Source: Sedimentibacter acidaminivorans (GTDB taxonomy: Bacteria > Bacillota > Clostridia > Tissierellales > Sedimentibacteraceae). From it: 64,000 nucleotides of DNA. Numbering within the stretch: position 1 is the first letter of the stretch; each line of letters starts with the position of its first letter. A program made the position numbers and the translations under genes. The stretch lies in NCBI RefSeq assembly GCF_017873955.1, contig NZ_JAGGKS010000008.1, positions 1-64,000 of the forward strand. Direction: 5' to 3'. Shown here piece by piece: positions 1 through 8,884 of the stretch. The notes under the pieces were generated by a model. The model was not told the origin of the DNA. It did no database searches and saw only the letters and a list, made by a program, of their open reading frames with translations.

Positions 1-93
1 AAATTGCAACGATAATTAATTAATCAAATTTTTTTATTGGGTTCTACGAACCCTTAGTTAAAGTTACACAAAAACCACAGTCTTTTTTCACAC

Positions 94-2532
94 TTACCTC
101 ACTGTATTAATACGGAAATTATCCAAATAGTCTCTGTAAAGTTGATAGCAATCTCTTCCTTCATATGAGCGTATCATTTCACGATAAGCAGTTTCAGAGT
201 CAGTTATAATAAACACTGTTTCTATTTCTGGATGTTCTGTTAATTTCTCATCAAATTCCGGATAATATATTTCGTCAATTAAAACTGCCATCTTGTTTTT
301 TGGAAGAACTAACATGTGTGGCAGTTCACTTTCTGTCAGTATGGGATATTTTCCAACAGCTCCACCCTTCATCCAAAGAACTGGCAGTAGTTCTTTAAAC
401 TGTCGTCCAAGTGCTACAGATGTTTTATCTAAGAAACTTAGTTTGAAGAATGCGGCATTTGTTTTAAATCCGTCTTTCATCGGAAGTTTTATCTGTTCCT
501 GAAGCACTATATCACCTAGCAATTCGGCAACGTTCTCTTTTAGCGAATTGAAAGTTGATTTTTTCTCAGTAACTATATAGAAATCAGTGATATGATTCAT
601 CTCCTTAAGCTCTTCTAACCATTCATCTGCTGCTGTATCATCAAATAATACTGAAATAGTATGTTTATAATTATTAGAAACAATATAACGAGTATCAGCT
701 TTTACTAAATTTTGAGGAAGTATACCTTTAGCAAAAAGTGATAAAAGCTGTTTTTTATCTGTCGGTTTCATTTCTAAAGAGTTTCTTATAAAACCAATTT
801 GAGTGAAATTACGTGATTTATTTTTTTCTTTTGTTAGCGTGGTAATGTATTCGCCATCTAATGGAGTTCCATCACTACGCATGCCCTTTATACTATATTT
901 TGTACGTGGCCAAGTAACAGATTGTGCTATACCGTGAGCTTCCCATTCTTCGTCACCAGGTTTAAAACCTTTATTTGTTAATTCAACAGCTTCTTCAATA
1001 GATGTTTCATTATTAGTTACAATTATGCATCTTCTATTTCCTCCATCCTCTGCATTTAATAAATTTACGGCATTAAGTGTTGTTCCTGATCCTGCGAAAA
1101 AATCTACCACCAATGCTGTTTTATTATTTCTTACTATTGCAGCTATTGCATCTTTTGTAGAATACAATGACTTAGGAAAAGAAAAAGCTCTAGTCTGGCC
1201 AATAATATTTGACACTAAGTCTGAACCTTGTGCTCCAGCATCATGCAAACTTCTATGCCAAACCGTCATTATCTGTTTTGATTGTTCAGAAACAAATTCA
1301 ATATTTACCGTACCTGTAACATTATCTCTATCAGTAATTAAAACCTCACCTGTTTCAATTTGACGCTGAATACTTTGGCTAAGATATGATAATCCCCATG
1401 TTTTACGCTTACTATCAAAACGTCCTAATGAAATATATCCATTCTCTAACAAGTTGTTAAATGTATCAGTACTCAGCATCCACCGACCTTCAGATAAATC
1501 ATTTCTTATTGGCCATGCAACATCATACCCATCAATCTTTTCGCCTATATTTGGCTTTTGCGGATATGGAAGTGCTTCTAATGCCTTAACAACTCTTCCT
1601 GTTGATGAATCAATCAAAATTGGATAAAAAAGATTTTTACTATCCTCTCGTCGTGCATCGGCTCCTGAACGTAGTAATCCTTTCCACCTTGGTTTTTTGG
1701 TTGAAACTTGTTCCCCTAAAAGAGAATCACTTCCTGCAACAACATACGCATTTTGCATGAAACAAAAAATCGCATATTCCTCAACTCTTGAAAAACGACC
1801 TCTTGTATTTCCTTTGGGATTTATCACGATTGTGACCATTTGAATTACAGCTTCCGGAAATAATTCATCGAGAAGCATTCTTAAATGTTGAACCTCGTTT
1901 TCATCTATAGTAACAATCAATACTCCCGTTGATGGATTTAAAATTTTCTTTGCAATTTTTAATCTTTTTTGCATCATTGAAAGCCATTTGCTATGACGCC
2001 AAGTATCAATTGGGTCAACATAATCATTATTATATTTCCAGTCTTTTTCACGATTGTTATATGGCGGATCTATATAGATACAATCGACTTTTTTAGGGTA
2101 TAGATACTCCAAAAGCTGTAATGCATGATAATTATCAGCTTCAATCAATGTATGCCACAAATCACTAGCAGGAGCATTATTCACCCAATCTATGGGCTTT
2201 AATGTAGGATAAATAGGCTCACCAAATTCTGCAATTACAACTAGTTCATTTAATACAAAAGTTTTGATTTCGTGAGTTTCTCTATGATCACAAAGTGCAT
2301 CTTCACCGTCAATCTTCTGCACAACGTAAAAGTCGTTGACCTTACCGTTTTTCAAAGACACCTTTGAACCAACTCGAACAGGTATATCATATAAAGGTGT
2401 GCATTCCGGCAAATGGTTCTCAAATACTAGCCCAAATTTTTTCTGCTTCACTAATTTATTTATTTCCTTCAGAATTCGATCCCTAAGAGCCGGATCATCA
2501 ATCTGTTGGATTAAGTCTTGTAATAATGCCAC
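94..2532 (-). CDS. DNA methyltransferase, N-4/N-6 adenine type (beta class), third gene of the TcmP operon
   Basis: A predicted SAM-dependent DNA amino-methyltransferase of about 812 residues. The catalytic motif IV DPPYNN lies near residue 158 and the SAM-binding motif FFAGSGTT near residue 478. This order (DPPY before FxGxG) marks a beta-class enzyme like type III Mod subunits. The long segment between them should hold the target recognition domain. I place the start at a GTG 9 nt inside the longest frame, because GAGGTG sits 7 nt before it. The gene follows the radical-SAM-like gene by about 10 nt, so the two are one transcript with the TcmP gene. No Res-type helicase/nuclease partner is visible downstream, although the window ends 93 nt after the stop. 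The family is secure. The target base and whether this is restriction, regulation or solitary modification are unknown. Confidence 0.9.
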   Translation of the reverse strand: MALLQDLIQQIDDPALRDRILKEINKLVKQKKFGLVFENHLPECTPLYDIPVRVGSKVSLKNGKVNDFYVVQKIDGEDALCDHRETHEIKTFVLNELVVIAEFGEPIYPTLKPIDWVNNAPASDLWHTLIEADNYHALQLLEYLYPKKVDCIYIDPPYNNREKDWKYNNDYVDPIDTWRHSKWLSMMQKRLKIAKKILNPSTGVLIVTIDENEVQHLRMLLDELFPEAVIQMVTIVINPKGNTRGRFSRVEEYAIFCFMQNAYVVAGSDSLLGEQVSTKKPRWKGLLRSGADARREDSKNLFYPILIDSSTGRVVKALEALPYPQKPNIGEKIDGYDVAWPIRNDLSEGRWMLSTDTFNNLLENGYISLGRFDSKRKTWGLSYLSQSIQRQIETGEVLITDRDNVTGTVNIEFVSEQSKQIMTVWHRSLHDAGAQGSDLVSNIIGQTRAFSFPKSLYSTKDAIAAIVRNNKTALVVDFFAGSGTTLNAVNLLNAEDGGNRRCIIVTNNETSIEEAVELTNKGFKPGDEEWEAHGIAQSVTWPRTKYSIKGMRSDGTPLDGEYITTLTKEKNKSRNFTQIGFIRNSLEMKPTDKKQLLSLFAKGILPQNLVKADTRYIVSNNYKHTISVLFDDTAADEWLEELKEMNHITDFYIVTEKKSTFNSLKENVAELLGDIVLQEQIKLPMKDGFKTNAAFFKLSFLDKTSVALGRQFKELLPVLWMKGGAVGKYPILTESELPHMLVLPKNKMAVLIDEIYYPEFDEKLTEHPEIETVFIITDSETAYREMIRSYEGRDCYQLYRDYLDNFRINTVR

Positions 2533-2542
2533 AATATTCACC

Positions 2543-3319
2543 TCAATCTTCCGTAATTGTTTTATCCTTTATATGGTATTGTATTCCTCGTTTTTCACAG
2601 AAACGTATTACTTCAGCTGCCTTTTCATTGTAAAACGCTTTGTGACCTCTATAGGAACTAGCCTCTTTACTGTAATTAGTTCTTCCAAAAATAATCTTAT
2701 CAACAAAACTAACTGCTTCTAATAATTCTTGCAAATCTTGCTCATGTATATTTGGCGTAGGATATGGTTCCAAACTTACCCATGTTTTACACCCAGCATC
2801 ATGGAGTGCACGTAAAGCCGCTATTCGTTCTTCGTAAGATGCCGCACCGGGCTCCATCTTTTCTCTATACGTTTCATCTAATGAAATTAGAGTAATACCG
2901 TATTCATTTTCTTTAGAAAATTGTTCTAATTCAATTGGGATAATTCCCTTTGTCAATACTGAACATTTTATATTTGCGTCATTAAATTTTCGAATTGCAT
3001 CGATTCCCATTTGACAAATCTTATCATATCCATACATAAATGGATCTGTCGCAAAGCAAAGTTGAACAGATTTAATTTTATTCTTTAATCTAGGGATTTC
3101 CTTATCTAATAGCTCTAACGTATTTTCAACTAGTTTGGGCTTGCACCATTCATCGTAAGATTTCACGACACCAAAGCGTTTTTTCATTGTGTATGCATAA
3201 CAAGGATACTTACACCCATGTGAGCATCCTAACACAAAATTGATTGTGTAATCTCCGTATTCTACGCCCGTTTTATAGAGCATAGTCTTCCGTTGTATAT
3301 ATTCCTCTATTTCAGGCAT
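2543..3319 (-). CDS. Radical-SAM-like three-Cys-motif protein (SPL/DUF5131-like), TcmP partner
   Basis: A 258-residue protein with GCSHGCKYPCYA near the N-terminus. The three cysteines (C32, C36, C40) are spaced C-x3-C-x3-C, one residue longer than the classic radical SAM CX3CX2C. The rest resembles the spore-photoproduct-lyase/Gp37-Gp68-like TIM-barrel family, with segments such as CFATDPF and WVSLEPYPTP typical of that fold. Proteins of this kind are known to sit beside TcmP ('three-Cys-motif partner') proteins, as here. The start is the ATG after GGAGAGGT, a site that overlaps the end of the TcmP gene; only 1 nt separates the two reading frames. A [4Fe-4S] cluster and a radical reaction on nucleic acid are inferred from the family. 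The substrate is unknown. Confidence 0.8.
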   Translation of the reverse strand: MPEIEEYIQRKTMLYKTGVEYGDYTINFVLGCSHGCKYPCYAYTMKKRFGVVKSYDEWCKPKLVENTLELLDKEIPRLKNKIKSVQLCFATDPFMYGYDKICQMGIDAIRKFNDANIKCSVLTKGIIPIELEQFSKENEYGITLISLDETYREKMEPGAASYEERIAALRALHDAGCKTWVSLEPYPTPNIHEQDLQELLEAVSFVDKIIFGRTNYSKEASSYRGHKAFYNEKAAEVIRFCEKRGIQYHIKDKTITED

Positions 3320-3320
3320 A

Positions 3321-4448
3321 TTAACCTCTCCTATCAGCAAAAGTAATACTCTTTGTTGATACTTTTGCGTCGTAATCTTTCTTCAAAATGCTTTTTAATT
3401 CCTTCTTATATCCTTCTGAAGGAAAAACAGGATGATCATCTAACAATTCCCATATTTTTTCCAGGGAAACATCATTTTGACCTTTGAAATTATTTTGCAC
3501 ATATGCAGCCATATTAAATACATCGTAGCAGTATTCATCAACAGAAATAACACTAACTGTTTCACCAGTAAGAAAATCCAAAGAAAGTTGACCATTATTT
3601 CCTTGTTTATTTTTAGATGATGACTTGTCACCAAAAGTTTTCCATGCTGTTGACTTAAACAACTTAAACCCCTTCTCATGACTAGTACAATGAACGAGAT
3701 CATAAACCAATGCATTTTTTGTGTTAAAAAATGGAAATGCAGATACATAATACTCTCTTCCTGCTGAACCCTTCATATGCTCAATGATTTCTAATACTCT
3801 TTTCTCATAAGCAGCCTGATTGCTACCATATGGAACTAATTCAGAAATACTATTTACACGATATGTTCCTTCGTATTTCTTTTTCTTATCTTCACGTTTA
3901 ACTTGCGATATTGCACGAACTGAATCTGAAATCATATGATTAATTAACACTTCTCCCCAATTTCTAAAAAACGGTAATAGTGCATCCCAATCAATAGACG
4001 CATCATATGGATCATATAGCAAGAAGAAATGCATATGGCTATTTTGATTAAGTTGCGGACCTATCCACTTTAGGAGTTCATTTCCATCTCGTGTAGTTGT
4101 AATTATCTTGTAGTTTCTTTCTTCTTGAGGTAAATGTTTTTCAAGTTCCTCAATCTTCTTTTTATCATAATCATTGAAGTACAGATGCACTTGTTTATCA
4201 GGATAAGTTCTAGCTACATCAAGCAAAGCATCGGCAACGCGTATAGGCGTTCCATATACATTTTTTCCGTCATCATCTTTATATATGCCACTATTGCACA
4301 TACAGTCAATAAAAACAATCCCTGTACAACTTTCAGTTAACATTAATTTATGCGCCCAAGATTTTATGTATGTCTCAATCAACTCAAATTTCTTGATTGT
4401 ATGAGGATGAGCATCACTAATTATCTTTACGTTATTGTTACTTGCCAT
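3321..4448 (-). CDS. tcmP: Three-Cys-motif partner protein, TcmP-like
   Basis: A 375-residue protein matching the TcmP family by its context and by conserved stretches. FIDCMCNSG (residues 46-54) looks like a SAM-binding motif I. FNDYD (91-95) has the acidic residue expected at the end of strand beta2. DPYD (146-149) resembles a methyltransferase catalytic motif IV. I therefore read it as a class I methyltransferase-like fold; that is inference, since the family's biochemistry is not established to my knowledge. The ATG has GAGGT 6 nt upstream. It is the first intact gene of the operon (broken XRE gene, tcmP, radical-SAM-like gene, methyltransferase), with gaps of about 10, 1 and 10 nt. The set is probably a nucleic-acid modification or defence module. 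Confidence 0.75.
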   Translation of the reverse strand: MASNNNVKIISDAHPHTIKKFELIETYIKSWAHKLMLTESCTGIVFIDCMCNSGIYKDDDGKNVYGTPIRVADALLDVARTYPDKQVHLYFNDYDKKKIEELEKHLPQEERNYKIITTTRDGNELLKWIGPQLNQNSHMHFFLLYDPYDASIDWDALLPFFRNWGEVLINHMISDSVRAISQVKREDKKKKYEGTYRVNSISELVPYGSNQAAYEKRVLEIIEHMKGSAGREYYVSAFPFFNTKNALVYDLVHCTSHEKGFKLFKSTAWKTFGDKSSSKNKQGNNGQLSLDFLTGETVSVISVDEYCYDVFNMAAYVQNNFKGQNDVSLEKIWELLDDHPVFPSEGYKKELKSILKKDYDAKVSTKSITFADRRG

Positions 4449-4457
4449 ATTATTACC

Positions 4458-4681
4458 TCACATTTCTGTAGAATTATTTTCTGGAGAAATCAGTTCAACA
4501 ATATCACCAATATCACATTCTAATGCTATAACACTTTTATTAATACATCCATACTCACATTTTCACCTTTTGAAAGCTTCGTAACAGAATCCCAACTAGT
4601 ACAAGCGTTTGATTGCAAATCCTTCTTCTTCATATCTTTATCTATGAGGATTTTCCATATTTTTTTATAACTTACTTCCAC
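4458..4681 (-). pseudogene. XRE-family repressor gene, broken by a one-base frameshift
   Basis: Small Cro/C1-type helix-turn-helix regulator. From a GTG start behind AAAGGTGG the frame reads VSYKKIWKILIDKDMKKKDL and on through a typical helix-turn-helix. It stops at TAG (4526-4528) in the middle of the conserved ..VLIKVL..ALECDIGDI.. segment. The missing end (ALECDIGDIVELI and a short tail) continues in another frame to a TGA 10 nt before the tcmP start, so a single base has been lost near 4527. Its position as first gene of the tcm operon suggests it was the operon's regulator. It could also be a sequencing error or a programmed shift; no clear slippery site is seen. Confidence 0.75.
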
Positions 4682-4696
4682 AGTTGCCACCTTTCT

Positions 4697-4724
4697 ATTA
4701 TATAAAAAAGCACAATTATTCAAG
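4697..4724 (-). promoter_or_regulatory. Candidate sigma-A promoter for the XRE-tcm operon
   Basis: A perfect TATAAT (4697-4702) lies 16 nt before the GTG start of the XRE gene. The best -35 is TTGAAT at 15 bp spacing or ACTTGA at 17 bp. The -10 is convincing and the -35 weak. Confidence 0.45.
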
Positions 4725-4803
4725 TTACCTTGCTAAGTATACCATAAATTTATTAAAAACAAGAGAGTTTCTTCACAAATGCTAGATTTTGCTTTTCTAA
4801 TAG

Positions 4804-4832
4804 TTGAGTTTTCTCCACTTTTCTGATATAAT
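4804..4832 (+). promoter_or_regulatory. Consensus-like promoter for the immA pseudogene
   Basis: TTGAGT (4804-4809), a 17-bp spacer and a perfect TATAAT (4827-4832) on the plus strand, 45 nt before the first codon of the decayed ImmA-like gene. The promoter is better preserved than the gene it serves. Confidence 0.65.
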
Positions 4833-4877
4833 ATAAAATCACAGAAACATAATTAGATTTCAGATTAATAAAAGAAT

Positions 4878-5884
4878 GTGTATGATTTTGGGAATCACAG
4901 AAAAGAAATCGAACAATTTATTTACGAAATATGTTACCGACCAATTTGTGAAAAGGTATATACATATATATTAGATCATCCATTTTCATTAGATTTATCA
5001 TACTCACGTATCAGATACCCAGATACAGCTATACTTGAAGATATGATGTTAGAATTTTCTAGTAAAATCAGAATAAAGGATGATTACTTATATTTGGCGC
5101 CATTTTAAGTTGTACAATTAATCTCACTGAAAATGACTATAGTGGAAATCATTCATACGACTTAAGTCAATGGCTGAGTGCCTCTTGCGAGGCAATTGTT
5201 AAAGAAATGTTGAACTCGTTATTGATTACTTAAATAAGTATTACACACCTAATCGCAATTATAAAACTGATATGCATGAAGTATCCAAAAATATTGTTCC
5301 AGTTATATATAAAGAAGATCTCGATGCAGAAACAACATCTTTTTTGGAAGAATATTATCCTGAAGCAATAGAGACACCAAATGACAATTTCTATTGCTGA
5401 AATTGCAGATAGAATTGGAAGAATTGGGTTAGAAATGATTCGTGGTCATCGAATCACAGACAATTTCAGTATATTCAGGCAAATCTGGTTTTCATCAGGC
5501 AAAGCTGAAGTATAAGAATTATTCCAATGCTCTCATCAGAAAGTAGATGTACAACGCGGTACTATACTGATTAGCGCTTACATATATTGGTAATTAAATA
5601 TAAGATTTGTCAACAATATTATTGCCCATGAAATATTCCACTGGCACAAATGTCAGATGTATGCCGCCATTAAAAATATTCTAAGAAACGAAACAGTCAT
5701 TGCATGCCTATGCCCTGCGGATATGATATATCCATCTCACAAAGAAGAATGGACCGATATGGAATGGCAAGATAATAACAAAGCTCCTAGAATATTAGTA
5801 CCAATAAAACAATTTAAATGCAAAGTCAACGAATTATACAAGCAGTATGATTATGAAAATACGCCATGCTTAAACAGGATTTAA
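4878..5884 (+). pseudogene. ImmA/IrrE-family metallo-endopeptidase, multiply frameshifted
   Basis: Remnant of a gene of about 330 codons, now spread over several frames. The first frame (4878-5108) reads through SRIRYPDTAILEDMMLEFSS. Homology then jumps frame to SCTINLTENDYSGNHSYDLSQ (about 5110-5230), then to GLEMIRGHRITDNFS (about 5430-5470). The last frame carries NIIAHEIFHWHKCQ, whose HEIFH (5627-5641) is the zinc-binding HExxH of the ImmA/IrrE family, and runs to 5884. ImmA proteases cleave XRE-type repressors that control mobile elements. Here both the protease and the neighbouring XRE gene are broken. It is one of only two protein-coding loci on the plus strand that I can support. Confidence 0.8.
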
Positions 5885-5949
5885 GGAAGCCGCTAGTATT
5901 TACCAATACGATCAAAACTCTAAATATCATTTTTAATACTAATTACAGG

Positions 5950-7035
5950 TTATTTCAGAAAAATGTCGTCAAAAAAATGATTATCAATTTTGTTGGTTTT
6001 TAAATAAAAAGCAACAATATCTTTTGCAATTTTATGACCAACAGATGAATACTGCAGGCCAGTAATTTGGGTATAATCTATAGTTGTTTCTAGCAAAATT
6101 TCATGCTGCATTAGTTCTAGGTATCTAATTACATCCTTTGTATGTGAAGACTCTCCAAGTAAAGTAATAATAATTTTTAAGAGTTCATCATAATAATCAG
6201 GCTTAACTAAAATCTTATTAGCTACTTCCTCCGTGCCAAAAATTTCTTTAATAGGAATACTTATTTCTCTTACCATTTGCATTTTATTATTGTAACCGTC
6301 AATTCCCCCATGCATATACTCCATAACACTTTTCTCGACATTTGTTAAATCTCTTGACATAATATATCTGCAACAATCCATTAATGTTCTTGATAACATG
6401 ATACAAATTTCTAATAATAAAAAGGAATGCACTTTATTGTTTTTAGTAAATGAATTATAAAAACTTCTTTTTTTTAGCATTGTCATCAAAACTTTCATAC
6501 TAACATTTAAATCAGTGAACCAATATCTTGTATTCATATAATCATATATTTTTTTATATTCGTCTGATAATTGGTTAATCATTTCTATTCTAGCTTTATA
6601 ATAGTTATTTGAGAACAACACAAGTTGCATTGAATGAAAAATACTTTCCATCTCAGCCAAAGATTGATCATCAACACCTTTAACGTCAACTTTAGGCATG
6701 AATATTTTAGCTTTGGATGATATGCTTTTTTTAACCAGATATGCGTGTTCTGCATTAAGGTATTCTTTTACCCCACTAACCCAAAACAATCTTTCAAATA
6801 CTTTAACGTTTTTCCCGGATTTACAATCACCAATGCTTTTTGTAAATGAAAAATCAGGCTGAATAATTTCTCCATAAACATCTATATCTGTTAAATAATG
6901 TTTTTGTAACTTTTTATTTTTATTGTCATCTTCATATATTACAATAGGAATCTCAATTCTAGACCAATATCCCATAGCCCACAAAATTTTCTGAAATCGT
7001 ACCTTTTGTAAAAAATCTTTATCATCAAAATACAT
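5950..7035 (-). CDS. PD-(D/E)XK nuclease-like protein, candidate defence effector
   Basis: About 361 residues from the ATG behind GGAGGTG, a site that lies inside the end of the upstream gene. The N-terminal 90 residues look like a restriction-endonuclease fold: TDIDVYGE (49-56) supplies an acidic residue and IGDCKSGK (68-75) supplies the D/E-x-K pair, followed by ERLFWVSG, as in Mrr-like nucleases. The C-terminal two thirds are alpha-helical and charged, with nothing I recognise. The gene overlaps the 436-codon gene before it by 11 nt, so translation is probably coupled and the two proteins likely act together. Lying between a modification operon and a Thoeris locus, a defence role is the natural guess but is not shown. 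The nuclease assignment rests on motif reading only. Confidence 0.6.
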   Translation of the reverse strand: MYFDDKDFLQKVRFQKILWAMGYWSRIEIPIVIYEDDNKNKKLQKHYLTDIDVYGEIIQPDFSFTKSIGDCKSGKNVKVFERLFWVSGVKEYLNAEHAYLVKKSISSKAKIFMPKVDVKGVDDQSLAEMESIFHSMQLVLFSNNYYKARIEMINQLSDEYKKIYDYMNTRYWFTDLNVSMKVLMTMLKKRSFYNSFTKNNKVHSFLLLEICIMLSRTLMDCCRYIMSRDLTNVEKSVMEYMHGGIDGYNNKMQMVREISIPIKEIFGTEEVANKILVKPDYYDELLKIIITLLGESSHTKDVIRYLELMQHEILLETTIDYTQITGLQYSSVGHKIAKDIVAFYLKTNKIDNHFFDDIFLK

Positions 7036-8335
7036 CTGGTTCACCTCCACTTATAAACAACCTGTTAAGTGCTTCGTTAATTTTATCTTTAGCTATATTT
7101 GATTTAGGTAATGTTTTTCTCTCGTTTAAGCTCTTCTTAATATTTTTTATATTACTTAAATTTGGTATGTACTCGCTAAAATGATATTTAGATAGATATT
7201 GTCGCTCTTCCCATGCCTCAGCAATAATACCCCTTTGCATTTCCGGATCAAATGAACGTTTGGAAATAATCATAGACTTTGCTAATCTAACAACATCTTT
7301 TGCATAAGGTGTATCAGCCAAGTAAAAGCGATATCTTCCAATACCAACCTCTTCAATTCTTCCTAACCCATTATCCCTAAGTACACCGTATTGTGCCTCA
7401 ATATCTGAATGAGGGGTTTTCCCTATGTATCCGCGTTCAATTAATCTTTGTAAAAAAAGATCTGGATATCTAAGTTCTGAATACTGCGAAAACTTCTCTC
7501 CATACCGAACTGCAGAAACTACGTTACGAGCATGTCTTACCATTTCTTTATCGGTGGTATTGGTATAAGGAGTAAACAAAAAATTCACCTTTCCACCAGA
7601 AGCAGTGATGGCTGGAGTTTGTAAAATATTATTTGACATTAACCCTAAAATAATATCATCTTCAATATTTCCAAGGTTTACTATAGGATATCCTGGCTTA
7701 CCGTTTAATAAATCTATTGTAGATTTCACGTTTTTCTCATCATAAGAGTCCAAAAATCTCATTATTTTTTCAGGATTTTCTTCCATGTAAATAGGCGAAA
7801 ACAAATACCTAACTTCATCTCTTAAATAACTATCTAGGAAACCCCCATTTTGACCAATATATGTGATAATATCCATATCTTTGATTTTTAAATCATATTT
7901 TGATATGATCTCTTGCTTAGATACCCTGTAGTTAGATAAGTCATTTATAATTTCTACCATTTTATGCTCAAATTCGTCAGGTTTATCATCTTTCCATTTT
8001 TCTCCTAACAAATCGTACGTCTCTTCAAATATTTTAATTAAGACTTCAATTTTTGTTGGTTTTCTTTTGTTTCCTATTATTCTAATGTACTCTATTTCAT
8101 GAAGTATCTCTAACACACTGAGTAATTCAGTAGCATTTATACCCAACTTACTGGCAAGAGCTTTTAAAGCTTCATAGTCTTCGATAACTTGTATCCCTCT
8201 CAAGTGAGATGCTAAGCTTGCAGCTTTTCCTATTAAAATAGTTTCACCAATTTTTAAATCTAAAATAGGATCACTATATTTGTACAAGCCAGTCTGAATA
8301 TCTAAACTTCTAATTCCAATACTCCTATTATCCAT
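7025..8335 (-). CDS. Uncharacterised protein, partner of the downstream nuclease-like gene
   Basis: A 436-residue protein that I do not recognise. It has no signal peptide or membrane segment and no P-loop. Residues about 55-95 (ALASKLGINATELLSVLEIL) could form a winged-helix, and the charged helical composition suggests a cytosolic nucleic-acid or protein-binding role. The ATG is preceded by AGGAGAGG. It is the first gene of a two-gene unit whose second member is a restriction-nuclease-like protein with an 11-nt overlap. No terminator follows either gene within easy reach. It could be the sensor or specificity subunit of an unnamed defence pair; that is inference from context alone. Confidence 0.6.
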   Translation of the reverse strand: MDNRSIGIRSLDIQTGLYKYSDPILDLKIGETILIGKAASLASHLRGIQVIEDYEALKALASKLGINATELLSVLEILHEIEYIRIIGNKRKPTKIEVLIKIFEETYDLLGEKWKDDKPDEFEHKMVEIINDLSNYRVSKQEIISKYDLKIKDMDIITYIGQNGGFLDSYLRDEVRYLFSPIYMEENPEKIMRFLDSYDEKNVKSTIDLLNGKPGYPIVNLGNIEDDIILGLMSNNILQTPAITASGGKVNFLFTPYTNTTDKEMVRHARNVVSAVRYGEKFSQYSELRYPDLFLQRLIERGYIGKTPHSDIEAQYGVLRDNGLGRIEEVGIGRYRFYLADTPYAKDVVRLAKSMIISKRSFDPEMQRGIIAEAWEERQYLSKYHFSEYIPNLSNIKNIKKSLNERKTLPKSNIAKDKINEALNRLFISGGEPDVF

Positions 8336-8618
8336 TATATTGATCCTCTCCTATAATTTATTCAAAAACCATCAGAATTACCTCTAACGAATCTATTTTG
8401 TTATAATATTTATAAGATATTAATAGTTGTAGTTTGATAAACATGACTACTATCTCTGTAAAACCCAATTAAATTGCAAATGTTTTTATGCAATCATATT
8501 ATACTGCTATGGTTGACAATTTTCAACATAATTTTCCAATTAATTAGTACAAACACAATTTTTTGGGGTATAGGATATATAATCTTAATATTTTACATTG
8601 TGTTTCTTTATTGTATAT

Positions 8619-8773
8619 TTAGAACCCATTATCTACATGCTCATCAGTAGCTTTCGTAATACTTAAATAATCAGAATTACTGGTATAAATTTTTACAAAA
8701 TATTTTTCAAATTCAGTCCTGTAGTTGTCGATGTAACTTTTAAAATTGTCATTACTATGGAAGCTACCTGCCT
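8619..8773 (-). pseudogene. C-terminal gene remnant of unknown family
   Basis: Inside the 550-nt gap between the nuclease pair and the ATPase remnant one frame stays open for about 50 codons and reads like real protein (FHSNDNFKSYIDNYRTEFEK), ending at TAA (8619-8621). It has no start codon or ribosome site. It is probably the tail of a lost gene. I do not recognise the family. Confidence 0.3.
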
Positions 8774-8884
8774 ATAAAACAACTTTCCTAACGATAATGG
8801 AAAGCATTATCAATCTTCTACTATATAAACCATACTTTATAGTCTTATAGCTCGTCTTAATATTATATTTAACGTATTTATTTA

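Noticed and set aside
37-51. GGGTTC-TAC-GAACCC hairpin as a terminator after the methyltransferase gene
   Set aside because: The 6-bp stem is not followed by a T run on either strand, so an intrinsic terminator is not supported.
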